The translations under genes were made by a program, and so were the position numbers. A stretch of DNA of 64,000 nt, taken from contig OX388306.1 of the NCBI GenBank assembly GCA_947579605.1, positions 5,704,001-5,768,000 of the forward strand, read 5' to 3'. Source of the DNA: Athripsodes cinereus. Taxonomy: Eukaryota > Arthropoda > Insecta > Trichoptera > Leptoceridae. Under the pieces are notes generated by a model that was given only the letters and a program-made list of their open reading frames with translations, was not told where the DNA came from and ran no database searches. Shown here piece by piece: positions 57,701 through 64,000 of this stretch. Each line of letters starts with the position of its first letter. The stretch's first letter is position 1.

Positions 57701-58894
57701 AGTTCAAATGGATTTCAGAGTAGTTTACTTTTCGCCCATGAAACTATCGAGTAGAGACTTAAGGGTTTGCTCCAACCATTAATAATGATCATAGAAAGGA
57801 CAGAGCTGAAACGCAATTTAATTTTAGGAATTATTAAGACGAAGACGATATTACATGAGCCAGTAGGCATAAGTGTTTCCTTGACATTATTGGATTTCCA
57901 ACTTTTGAAATTGGACGCTATTATATTTACGAGTTTATTATTATTTTTATTATTCTTGACAGACAATAAGACGATTCTTACAAGCATCATTACAGCTGAA
58001 GGCCAAAGCGGTCCCAGAAGATAACTTTTTTTTTTTTTTTTTTTTTTTTATTGGCTCAACTTTAAACAATATCCAAACAACAACATAACTAAAATCTTCC
58101 ATATAAATTCCGCATACCTACGTCAAGTTGAAGATATCAATATATCTAGCCAGACCACGCATTGTAAAGACACCATCGAGGGTTTTACAAAATCTAATAG
58201 GAAAAAGTGAGAAAAGTATCCCAACGCTAACATATATATCAAAAAAATGTTGAGCTGGCTCAAAGGGAAATTACAATGAATGGTCTATTTAAATTTATCA
58301 GATGGACACCAAGAGTGAAGACCATGGGAAATGAAGAAAATTTGCTGGCTGATGACATTTTTCAGAAAATTGAATAAAAAAATAAATAAAAAAAATAAAA
58401 AGCGATTTTGCATTGAAGAGTTTTGAATAGATGTCTTTCCAGCAATGGAGAGATAAATTCTGGTAGCAAAAAAGGGCTTATAAAAGCACAGCTTTTCTCA
58501 TCAAAAAGATTTTTGACGGCTTGGATTACCTTCTTTCACGACACGCCATCTTCATAACAACGGAATAAGGGGAAACTCGATTGACGTAGAATCACTAATT
58601 GGAGAATGCTGCTCTACGAAACTCTCAAGAGGAGAAGAGAACAAAAAGCAGGAAAGAAGGTAAGTAAATAAGTAAAGCTCTGATTGTCTTACCTCCTGAT
58701 AGAACTCCCTATGCGGTGCCTGCTGCAATTGGGGCCGCATAAAGTTCTTGCGCGAGTAGAAGACGTTCTCTACGCAGGTGTATCCCGCCAGCTCGGAGGC
58801 TAGGGCGAGCAGGCCGCGCAGACATAGCAGCGGGGTAGTAGTGCCGCATGTCTTCAAGATCCAGCGCCGACGGGACACGAACATGCTGCTCTCG
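36587..58894 (-). CDS. SamDC: S-adenosylmethionine decarboxylase proenzyme (six visible exons, N-terminus outside)
   Basis: Exons in transcript order: 58894-58693, 47720-47621, 42167-41962, 41301-41209, 37317-37162, 36724-36587; 895 nt that join in phase. The enzyme decarboxylates S-adenosylmethionine to supply aminopropyl groups for spermidine and spermine. The first exon holds [19 protein letters not shown]: the Glu-Ser autocleavage site that makes the pyruvoyl group, and the catalytic Cys in CGT. Later exons give [29 protein letters not shown] (the Ser/His pair with [16 protein letters not shown]) and [17 protein letters not shown] at the end. About 65 N-terminal residues, including the substrate-binding Glu pair, are missing; no matching exon is visible between 58895 and 64000. 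A Lys/Glu/Arg- and Gly-rich insertion of about 31 residues sits between the YTL and DQTMEML motifs. Introns are 2.4 to 11 kb and full of repeats. Confidence 0.94.
37162..37317 (-). CDS. SamDC: SamDC exon, TIHITPEPE
   Basis: 156 nt, 52 codons. It encodes [20 protein letters not shown] and [14 protein letters not shown]. The His in TIHITPE is the processing His of the family. Confidence 0.96.
37555..37631. repeat. CA/TA-rich microsatellite
   Basis: Irregular run of ATAC and ACAC units that ends where the DUF7869-like reading frame begins. Confidence 0.85.
37632..39184 (+). pseudogene. Broken DUF7869-like gene (DDE-like, transposase candidate)
   Basis: Open frame 37632-37860, then a run of eight A (37864-37871) where the frame shifts by one, then a long frame to 39051 (402 codons counted from 37843), then a second shift and a C-terminal segment reading [16 protein letters not shown] to TAG at 39184. 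The core has [38 protein letters not shown] and [20 protein letters not shown]. These are the marks of a family of insect hypothetical proteins that I know as DUF7869; the spaced acidic residues suggest an RNase H/DDE fold. The 5' end is lost in a CA/TA-rich microsatellite. It sits in the last-but-two intron of SamDC, opposite strand. Whether it was a transposon or a retrocopied gene is unresolved; I saw no terminal repeats. Family name is from memory. Confidence 0.7.
39400..39485 (+). mobile_element. LINE 3' tail, type B
   Basis: GGTTGGTCGTTAGAA, palindrome ATTGCCTGCAGGCAAT, GAACCTGCCTTTTGTACC. Confidence 0.65.
39490..40500. other. SamDC intron, nothing recognised
   Basis: AT-rich sequence up to the 57-bp minisatellite, with only short chance ORFs. 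Confidence 0.5.
40504..40731. repeat. 57-bp minisatellite, four copies
   Basis: The unit starting TCAAAATTATAGCCATCAAC repeats at 40504, 40561, 40618 and 40675 with almost no differences. It contains AAGTAATGCGG and GATATTTGCTATAACAC. It lies in a SamDC intron. The lack of divergence suggests recent expansion. Confidence 0.95.
41209..41301 (-). CDS. SamDC: SamDC exon, [10 protein letters not shown]
   Basis: 93 nt, 31 codons, phase 0. It encodes [20 protein letters not shown]. The Ser in GYSMN is one of the two residues that drive proenzyme cleavage in characterised enzymes. Confidence 0.95.
41962..42167 (-). CDS. SamDC: SamDC exon with charged insertion
   Basis: 206 nt. The first half encodes an insertion rich in Glu, Arg, Lys and Gly ([20 protein letters not shown]). 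The second half returns to the family pattern, [22 protein letters not shown]-rich. Confidence 0.93.
42925..43040 (+). mobile_element. SINE family S1, 5' half
   Basis: GTGGAGCACCCGGTAAAGAAT to CATCTTAAATTCAG, then truncated. Confidence 0.7.
43225..43500 (+). mobile_element. SINE family S3 with a 101-bp internal tandem duplication
   Basis: CAATCTTGAGAACC starts at 43268 and again at 43369. Each unit has GCGGGTTCAAGTCCTG, a tRNA-like B box, and AAATAAGGTGACATTGTC. The outer ends carry ACCATATAAGGCTT and TTAAATTTACATATG. Confidence 0.75.
43977..44170. mobile_element. hAT-type MITE, 194 bp
   Basis: Ends CAGTGATTCCCAAACT and (inverted) CAGTGGTTCCCAAACT. 8-bp duplication CTCTAAAT at 43969-43976 and 44171-44178. 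Internal GTGGTACGC words repeat. Confidence 0.92.
44340..44590 (-). mobile_element. SINE family S1 copy
   Basis: Begins ACTATACCATCGTAG, CACAAGTGGGGTAGCCAGC and ends in CAGAAAAGAGTGGAAGA, reverse of S1. Confidence 0.75.
45270..45715 (-). mobile_element. RTE-like LINE C-terminal fragment
   Basis: The minus strand reads [56 protein letters not shown] and further to GCSAIGSS, with one or two stops. Typical C-terminal end of insect non-LTR elements. Confidence 0.7.
46195..46503 (-). mobile_element. SINE family S2, minus strand, split by a MITE
   Basis: Poly-T, then AAGATATATCTGGGTTTTG, and after the MITE CTTTCACAGTAAGCT and CTGGGATCGAACC (B box in reverse). Matches 55515-55693 in reverse. Confidence 0.85.
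46247..46427. mobile_element. PIF/Harbinger-like MITE inside a SINE, 181 bp
   Basis: Inverted ends GGGTGCTAACACAAAGAAAG and GTGTGCAAACACAAAGAAAG, flanked by TTA at 46244-46246 and 46428-46430. A 3-bp TTA duplication fits PIF/Harbinger. Confidence 0.85.
46527..46734. mobile_element. hAT-type MITE, 208 bp
   Basis: Ends CAGTGGTTCGCAAAG and (inverted) CAGTATTTCCTAAAC. Exact 8-bp duplication CCTTATGT at 46519-46526 and 46735-46742. Confidence 0.92.
46784..47020 (-). mobile_element. SINE family S1 copy
   Basis: ACTATACCACCAAGGCATAAC, CAAGTGAGGTAGGGAG, through to CAGAAAAGAGTGGGAGAC. Confidence 0.75.
47165..47465. repeat. Degenerate tandem repeat of about 19 bp
   Basis: Units such as ACTTGTGTCAAGTGACATC and ATTTGTGTCAAATGTTATC follow one another with many substitutions, and spacing drifts after 47300. 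It lies in a SamDC intron. Confidence 0.75.
47621..47720 (-). CDS. SamDC: SamDC exon, [11 protein letters not shown] / CWYLYTL
   Basis: 100 nt. It encodes [17 protein letters not shown] and [14 protein letters not shown], the counterpart of human FPNGAGYCMG and [12 protein letters not shown]. It ends one base into a Gly codon. Confidence 0.94.
48100..48205 (-). mobile_element. LINE 3' tail, type A, minus strand
   Basis: TGTACATTGGTTACAACATC and GTTTATCGCTAGATTGCGAT, CTTCCGACTAACTC. Confidence 0.55.
48528..48783. mobile_element. Long-inverted-repeat MITE, copy 1, 256 bp
   Basis: Left end ATATCGATGG, GTAGCGCACAGATGTGG and its reverse at the right with about 90% agreement over 40 bp. Shares its whole body with 31036-31356. 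Confidence 0.82.
48795..48885. other. GC-rich island in a SamDC intron
   Basis: About 70% G+C over 80 bp with GGCGAGGTGGGCGGGCGGGG. Out of place here; perhaps the 5' part of a retroelement. Not identified. Confidence 0.35.
49265..49430 (+). mobile_element. LINE 3' tail, type A
   Basis: TTAGTTGGAAGACATCGCATT, AGCGATAAACTCGCCCTCTG, AATGTACAGTGAAGAAT, AAAT repeats. Confidence 0.7.
49741..50290 (-). mobile_element. LINE C-terminal fragment, 167-codon open frame plus upstream
   Basis: Reads [80 protein letters not shown] and [17 protein letters not shown], ending DQSSGL and stop at 49741. A non-LTR ORF2 tail, shared with 7310-7585 and 59125-59280. It is truncated at its 5' end near 50290. Confidence 0.82.
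50555..50690 (+). mobile_element. LINE 3' tail, type A
   Basis: GTAAGTTGTAAGAGATCGCG, GCGATAAACTCGCCCTCTG, CAATGTACAGTAAAG. Confidence 0.7.
50714..50754 (+). ncRNA. Second hammerhead-like motif, truncated at the predicted cleavage site
   Basis: TAGC-CTGATGA-T-GAGAGC-GAAA-GCTCTT-GAAA-GCCGACTC. Same layout as 4416-4480, with a GAAA stem II loop. Stem III has one mismatch. Sequence after the predicted cleavage site is replaced by ATC repeats and a LINE fragment. Confidence 0.42.
50755..50975 (-). mobile_element. RTE-like LINE 3' fragment with ATC repeats
   Basis: The minus strand reads [40 protein letters not shown] and ALCSREEL, stop, then GAT repeats as the tail. The same end is at 2400 and 29285. 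Confidence 0.72.
51555..51750. repeat. TG-rich microsatellite
   Basis: Interrupted runs of TGTG and TATG over about 190 bp. The minus-strand His/Thr-rich ORF here is a product of the repeat. Confidence 0.9.
52002..52201. mobile_element. Fold-back MITE, 200 bp with about 70-bp arms
   Basis: TTACGAATGTTTGGAGTCAA and the following bases through CGCGCGACCAAGATTT reappear inverted at 52130-52201 with very few changes. Spacer about 55 bp. Possible TTA/TAA target. Confidence 0.88.
52215..52615 (+). mobile_element. LINE 3' end, split by an insertion, same family as 29935-30735
   Basis: GTAAGAGAAATCGGCATGTG and GTAGAAGAAGCGAAAGAAAT on the left; ATGAATGTAGAGGAAGCG, CGTTCCGTTCTCTCTGCC and GGCGTGAGGGTATAGATAG on the right repeat the same region. 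A piece resembling S1 and an AAAT-rich stretch lie between. Confidence 0.65.
52805..52955 (+). mobile_element. LINE 3' tail, type A
   Basis: GGTTGGTTGGAAGAGATCGC, GCGATAAACTCGCCCTCTG, CAATGTACAGTAAAGAGTGA. Confidence 0.72.
53645..53666. repeat. Perfect 22-bp palindrome
   Basis: AACTTACAACT followed by its reverse complement without spacer. Purpose unknown. Confidence 0.6.
53670..54640. other. SamDC intron, nothing recognised
   Basis: AT-rich, short chance ORFs only. Confidence 0.45.
54650..54720 (+). mobile_element. tRNA-like SINE head remnant
   Basis: TAGTTGGTAGTCTAGTG resembles an A box and GGTTCGAATTTT a B box, 35-40 bp apart. Not a plausible functional tRNA. Confidence 0.45.
54730..55500. 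other. A-rich SamDC intron sequence, nothing recognised
   Basis: Long A-rich stretches with no gene or clear repeat. Confidence 0.45.
55515..55693 (+). mobile_element. tRNA-derived SINE family S2, full copy with poly-A
   Basis: GGTAGCCTGGAGGTAGAG (A box), GGGGTTCGATCCCAGG (B box), a body with CACGACACAAGC, TGTATTTGGG, ACCCAGATATATCTTA and a run of A. The other copy is 46195-46503. Confidence 0.85.
55712..55965 (-). mobile_element. SINE family S1 copy
   Basis: ACTATACCATCACGCATATCC, CACAAGTGGGGTAGCCAGC, ending GCCGGGTGTTCCACGG. Confidence 0.78.
56245..57590. mobile_element. Old inverted-repeat element containing a second one
   Basis: Outer arms: GGTCCAATATTTCAATG with TGACGCTTATCC (56254-56300) face the inverse near 57520-57580. 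Inner element 56737-57438: CCAATTCTGAATT facing AATCTTGATG...CAGAATTGG with several AACTAACTAA words. An S1 scrap (56330-56410) has been added. Confidence 0.55.
58026..58050 (-). repeat. Poly-T run (poly-A tail of a minus-strand retroelement?)
   Basis: About 24 T in a row followed by unrecognised sequence to about 58260. It fits an LTR-less retroelement or SINE pointing left, but I cannot identify the body. Confidence 0.4.
58693..58894 (-). CDS. SamDC: SamDC exon with pyruvoyl cleavage site
   Basis: 202 nt, starting one base before a codon boundary. It contains the Glu-Ser-Ser self-cleavage site almost at its 5' end, the CGTT motif with the catalytic Cys, and [22 protein letters not shown]-rich compared with its surroundings. 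Confidence 0.95.
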
Positions 58895-59124
58895 CTATGG
58901 ACAAACAGAAAATATACAACATTAACAATTGATGCACGAATGAATAGAGGTAAATTAGGACTGACTTGATAAATTTACTCCCATGAAATTGCTGATTGTC
59001 GACAAGTATGTTCCGTATTCTATAAAAATGTTAGAGGAAAAAATATATCTACATTAACAAATTCACAAACCATACAATTGTCATGTTATTTTATTTATTT
59101 ATGACAACACATTCGTAGAATAAC

Positions 59125-59280
59125 TAACACAGAGGCCGACCAAGAGACACCAGCCTATATGGACCAAGTAAAGGACATGAACTGTGGCACATACGTAGAA
59201 TTAAAGTGATAAGCAGAAAATAAGGAGGAATGAAGAAGAAAGTCGAAACTCGTTACAGACCACTACAATGGATCGTAACA
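59125..59280 (+). mobile_element. LINE scrap, family of 49741-50290
   Basis: GAGGCCGACCAAGAGACACC and the following bases to GATCGTAACA match the DNA of 7435-7585 with small gaps. Confidence 0.65.
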
Positions 59281-59289
59281 TAACCCATA

Positions 59290-60465
59290 ATATATATTAT
59301 CGTACATCAATACAAGTAAGAAATAGGATTATACAACTGGGTGAACTTGTTCTAGGATAATCCTTTTGTCGCAACAATATGGACCTATATATACGTTCAC
59401 ATTTTTTTATTTATTACCGGCAATCCACCCGTAACGAGTGCTTTATAACGTTCACATTATAAAACAGAGATTATCTTTGTTTGAGGTTAATGTTATTTGA
59501 AACAATTTTGCATAACACCATAATTACAAGGTGCATTAGATATTTCCGCGCGATCAAAAACGGTGTAAAGAAAATTGCCGGTTTAAATTTCGTACAAAGT
59601 GCTCGGCATTTAGCGAGGGAATTGTATGGACGGATCGATATTATAAACCCACCCACCCACCCACGCAGCAGGTACTTATGTCATATTATTAACATGGAAT
59701 AACAATAGCCTTGCCCTTGACTTTGGTTATGCGGCGACTGACGAGAGGCGTTATAAGAGACATCGATAATTATAACAGTACCGCCATGTCCACCAATCAT
59801 TGTTTATTATTAAACTTCGGTAAGTATAAATATTTAAGTTTCTTCATCGTGATTTAAGTATGTCTGGAAAAGGTTGGCTGTAAGAGATTACTTAAGTCAC
59901 AAGCCCGTCTTATGGACTTTATTTATTTTTCTTCAATAAGACATTTTTATTTATATTCGGGCATCAGCTGTGTTTGTCTTATACCATGATCGCCTCTGTG
60001 CGTACATGATACGACGTGTCCAATTTGCACAAGACAGCGTGCAAGGTCGAACCTGAAGACATTATGCAAATTTTATTGAGAATAAATCAGCGAATGCCGT
60101 GTATACTGTATATAATACACATTGATAAAAGAAGAAATATTATGTTAACTCTTTAAAGTCTAGGGGAATTATACTTTCCAAAGAAATAATGTAAATTTTA
60201 AGAAGTTTAATAATAAATATTATTCATTTTTTGCCATAGTATAAAAATTCAAAATTCAATTTCTCATAGTTTTTATGATCTGGTTGTATTCACTGTCCCG
60301 AAGTATTGAAATAAATGCTGTAAAAATGTATGATAGTGATTTTTTTATAATATTGCGGCTATATACTTTTATTGTTAGTTTTTTTTTTATTTTATTAAAA
60401 ACATTAAAATGTTGATAAACATAGTATTATTAGGTCTCACTATATTGTTCATTTGTTTTATTCTT
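59290..60465. other. No gene recognised upstream of the visible SamDC exons
   Basis: Mostly AT-rich. A CCCA repeat stands at 59650-59665. I looked here for an N-terminal SamDC exon and did not find one. Confidence 0.45.
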
Positions 60466-60469
60466 CACT

Positions 60470-60705
60470 GTACATCGGGTACAATATTTCTACATTCATA
60501 AAAATTTATATAAAAATATCAGTTATACAATTCAATGTACAGAGGGCGAGTTTATCGATAATAAAGCTTATATATTCATTTATTTATTCATTCTTTACTG
60601 TATATTGATTAACCAACGATTTCAAAGTATAAAATACATTGTAATTAAATGTAGAGGACGAGTTCATCGCAACGGCACGATCTCTTCTCACTAACCCAAT
60701 TTATT
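60470..60705 (-). mobile_element. Two type-A LINE tails, minus strand
   Basis: CTTCACTGTACATCGGG with CAGAGGGCGAGTTTATCG, then again CTTTACTGTATATTG with AGAGGACGAGTTCATCGC. Confidence 0.6.
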
Positions 60706-61089
60706 ATGTTATAAGCTCTGTTATGGACCAAAGAAAACACTTTTCGGATACACTATTTCCAGATCTATAATGTAATTTATCAGAATTTATAATCACCTCA
60801 TTGTATTTTTGAGTTACAGTAATCTTTCTATTTTGAGAACACAACAGATATGGATATTTGAAATAACTTGTATAAAAACATAAGGTCTTGAAAGGGTTAA
60901 ATAACAACATAACTTGTCTGTGTCTGGCCAATGTCAGCAATCTATCTACCGTATTGTTTCAACAATTTTTTTAGTTAGACATTCCAATGGTATCGACTGT
61001 TCCTGGTGGACGATTGTGATAGATAACTTATTAATACAGCGTAATAAAAAATGGTGAAGATTTATAATATAAAAAATAATTTATTAACG

Positions 61090-61200
61090 CGTTTCCTAAA
61101 AATCTCGAAAAACGAGATAGAGCGGGATTCGAGCCTTGGATCGTCTGATCGGAAGGTCGTAGCGCTTACATTACCAACGACTTTGATACCATAATAAACA
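61090..61200 (-). mobile_element. tRNA-derived SINE fragment, family S4
   Basis: Minus strand: GTTGGTAATGTAAGCGC (A-box-like), then GGCTCGAATCCCGC (B box). The body after it is unlike S2 or S3. Confidence 0.5.
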
Positions 61201-61559
61201 TTACCCTGCGAAAAGCGTACGTAGAATATCTGGAAATCAATTAGACCTTTATATTGAACATGTTTTGTACAAAATAACATAGACATTTTCGTACCTTCTT
61301 TGCTCCTAAACGTATGCAACATCTACGTCGCAAAAATAAGTAAGATGCTCCTGATTCGGTTTCTAATATTCAACATCGAAAGAGCATCGAAATCTTTACC
61401 ACCTTTCATAATGGTATAGTTTTGGAAATATGTGCACCAAAAATTGACAATAAAATTTTTGAATAGACAATTCACACAGATCGAGCTACTCCCAAACTAA
61501 TGTATGTATCATGTATTATAGGCACTGACGCGAAGATATACATACCATAAACATAAATA

Positions 61560-61650
61560 TATGTAACACCCTGACTCAATCCCGGATCCGATTGCCATGG
61601 CCAGGAATCGGATCCAGGAATCGGATCCAGGACCTCGTGACTCAAACAAA
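61560..61650. repeat. Short tandem duplication AGGAATCGGATCC
   Basis: Two direct copies (61602 and 61615) plus a reverse-related GGATCCGATT in front, so the area can fold. Possibly the end of a SINE. Confidence 0.4.
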
Positions 61651-62639
61651 GGCAAGAGTGTTATCTCCGCTTCACCACAGACCTCATTTATTCACAAATA
61701 TTAAAATATACTTCATGATAAAAACATTAATATTAAATAAATCCTATAAAATAAATTAACGGATATGATTTCCTTAAATATTTTCAGCACAAATATCCTT
61801 ATTCAGGGAACTGCTTCAATTTTAGAATGAATCTGCGATATTATCTTTCTGAATAAATGCTCCAGTAGCTTTCAATTCAGAAATAAGTTTTTTCAAATTA
61901 CCAAGAGTTGTGGATATCTACCAAGGGCGTAACCAGAATTTTCATTGGCGGGGGACAGCTTACCAATTTTCCATACTTCAATATTCATTTTATCTATTAT
62001 CTTACTGTTTTTAATATTTAAGGTTACGTCTATGATATTTAATTTTATACATTATAGTACAACAACTTGTAAAAATGCTTGAAACTTTGCTAATGACCAT
62101 CCTTGTCGCAAATTAAAGTCTTGTGGAATTTGAATTAATGTAGATGGTTTTTCAACGCTGAGCTCCGAATGTGGAGTAATAAGTCTAGAATTTATGACTG
62201 CTAACTTTGCGCAAATAATTCTAAAATAAAAAATAATATTCATTTTCCAACTCATACACATAAATTATCATAATATTGAAAATAGCTCTGCAAAATAATA
62301 TTTCGAAATTTCAAGATTTTCAGAATATGGAAAAGTACAACTTTCCGGATCTTTCAGGAGTCGTATTTTTCAGGATTTTTATTTATTTATCCGTATTTTT
62401 GAAAGGCAATATTGCCGGACGGGCTAGAGGTTTATTTAAGGATTCCACCCGACAAAACATGTCCAGGTTTGAAGGTTCTTTACCATAAAAGTCTTTAATA
62501 ATAACCACGATCTTGATTATTTTCAGGGTATTCCACAACATTTTGACTTATGTGCCTTTTGACTTTCGGCAATCTTACTGTGGCGTCGTGACTCGTGTTT
62601 CCATCTTCAGAACTCGATTTCATAATTATAAGTGAAATT

Positions 62640-62715
62640 TCCTATGATATGCGGACCCTGGAGAGTGTGGAGGTGTTATGATTCTTGAATGGGCCCTTGC
62701 GGTGGTTTATCCACA
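62640..62715. repeat. Dispersed repeat shared with 6240-6375 (inverted)
   Basis: CTGGAGAGTGTGGAGGTGTT and GAATGGGCCCTTGCGGTGGTTT are the reverse of the copy at 6250-6345. Confidence 0.6.
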
Positions 62716-62719
62716 AATT

Positions 62720-64000
62720 GTCTAGTTATTATTTATTATTACATCTTAAAAAAATTGTCTAGTCATTATTGTTATTATTATTTCTTTTAAATTTCATGAA
62801 GTACAATAACTTCTTATTCAACCTCGAGAAATAAAAAAGAAATAGTATCGTAGCGCACGTACGATGATACTAGCTAATAAAAATGTAACGATTTACACAT
62901 TATTTATACCTTTAAACCAACAACATCTCACGTGGGTATAGCAAATTTAAGTCAGATAATAAATAAGCCGCTCGCGGCATGATCGTTCCCAAAGGATCGT
63001 TGAGAAAAGAGAAAATAGAGCACATCCAAGGCGAAGTATGTATATAATAATATCTTGACGTAAAATTAGACCCAAAGGGTTTCCCGACACAACCAAATTT
63101 AAGAACATCTCCCTCGTGTACACTACTAATAATAGTAATAATAAGAACTGGTGATGGTACAATTATACCAACCTCCAACAGTAACACTTATGAATTATAA
63201 ACCACCACGAGTTAATGTGGTGAAAAATCTTCAAAGATATCGATCAAATGTGGCTAGTTATTATTTTTATTTATTTTTCGTGTCGAAAACCAATCAAACT
63301 GATCTCTAATACTGTACAAAACGCACAACATGCGAAGATGCGTCAAAAATAGGGAGCAAGGAAGGAACCTCCAAGTAGTGCCCTAGAAGGTAACTAAATT
63401 TTATACTCGAATGCAAACGGAATTTTAACTGCAAAGTTACCAAGAAACGAACTATTCAATACGAACCAGACAACCTTTTATAAGATGCAAATAATGTGGC
63501 TAGTAATAATGTTTTATACGAATGAAAGTTCAAAATAGATCCAGATGACTGCCTTTGCTGGTTGCTTAACATAACTAACATAGTTGGAATGAACATTTTT
63601 GGAAATGGCGGTGATAACCTAAACCAAGCAAAACAAGTTTTATAAGAATGTTTCAGATAAGATGGTGCAATCACATAGGAAAGGTAGCCAGAGAAAGCTG
63701 GACGCGAGTTGCAGAGGATTAAATAAAAAGAAAAAATCCTATAAAAATGTTATCTTTAGCAGGTAGCTAAACAAGATTTTTTCAGCTGTGATTTGTCTTT
63801 CGTGAGCTAACACTATGATTTATAAATAAAAAGTATTCTCAATAAGAAATATTAAATAAAAACATATGCTTAGTTCTCCCATACGAAATGAGGAAAGCGA
63901 TAGGATAGAATACTTCATGAATGTTCTTTATTCGAAACTCTTTAAATGATAACGGCATATCCCGCAAGTAATGTACCTACATTGAATCTACAAGGTTAAC
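62720..64000. other. No recognisable feature
   Basis: AT-rich sequence with short ORFs. The last 50 bp (ACGGCATATCCCGCAAGTA) look like the beginning of another reverse S1 SINE. Confidence 0.45.

Noticed and set aside
58895..64000. Search for the N-terminal SamDC exon
   Set aside because: I looked for the family's FEGTEK/EVWF-type motif on the minus strand and saw none, so the exon probably lies beyond the window.

Overview
The window reads as animal nuclear DNA, most likely from an insect and probably a moth or butterfly. It is AT-rich. Its genes are split into short exons with GT/AG introns, and the introns and gaps are packed with retrotransposon scraps, tRNA-like SINEs and small inverted-repeat elements. 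The lepidopteran assignment is my inference from the style of the repeats (CR1-like tails, BEL/Pao, hAT and PIF-like MITEs). The order Insecta itself was not tested.

Three host genes can be supported. (1) An ASCC2 orthologue on the minus strand, whose 12 coding exons between 28524 and 11152 join in phase to about 763 codons; it acts in ribosome-collision clearance and alkylation-damage signalling. (2) A small two-exon gene of unknown function on the plus strand (29017-29277 and 31428-31718, 183 codons), head to head with ASCC2 across a gap of under 500 bp. (3) S-adenosylmethionine decarboxylase on the minus strand. Six exons between 58894 and 36587 carry everything from the autocleavage site to the stop, and the N-terminal exon or exons lie outside the part I can recognise. 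A further 133-codon ORF (35903-36304, minus) just downstream of the decarboxylase is uncertain.

Layout. 1-11 kb: gene-free, with LINE remnants, MITEs, a hammerhead-ribozyme-like motif (4416-4480) and a 5'-truncated CR1/L2-type LINE (9660-10995). 11-28.6 kb: ASCC2, whose 8.5-kb intron between exons 9 and 8 holds a complete BEL/Pao LTR retrotransposon (15484-22894, opposite strand) with a 5-bp target duplication, LTRs of equal length that look identical, and an intact 1730-codon gag-pol. 29-32 kb: the small gene, with LINE and SINE copies in its intron. 32-36 kb: AT-rich spacer and the uncertain ORF. 36.6-58.9 kb: the decarboxylase with introns of up to 11 kb. Those introns hold a broken DUF7869-like DDE-type ORF (37632-39184), a four-copy 57-bp minisatellite, nested hAT and PIF-like MITEs, LINE ends and microsatellites. 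59-64 kb: mostly unrecognised sequence with LINE/SINE fragments, probably the next decarboxylase intron or 5' flank.

The points most worth following are: two copies of a hammerhead-like core, one inside a 439-bp element with perfect 28-bp inverted ends; a SINE family whose 3' end copies that of a LINE in the same window; LINE tails whose terminal hairpin changes sequence but keeps pairing; and the recent antisense BEL insertion in ASCC2. All family names rest on recognition from memory, with no database search.
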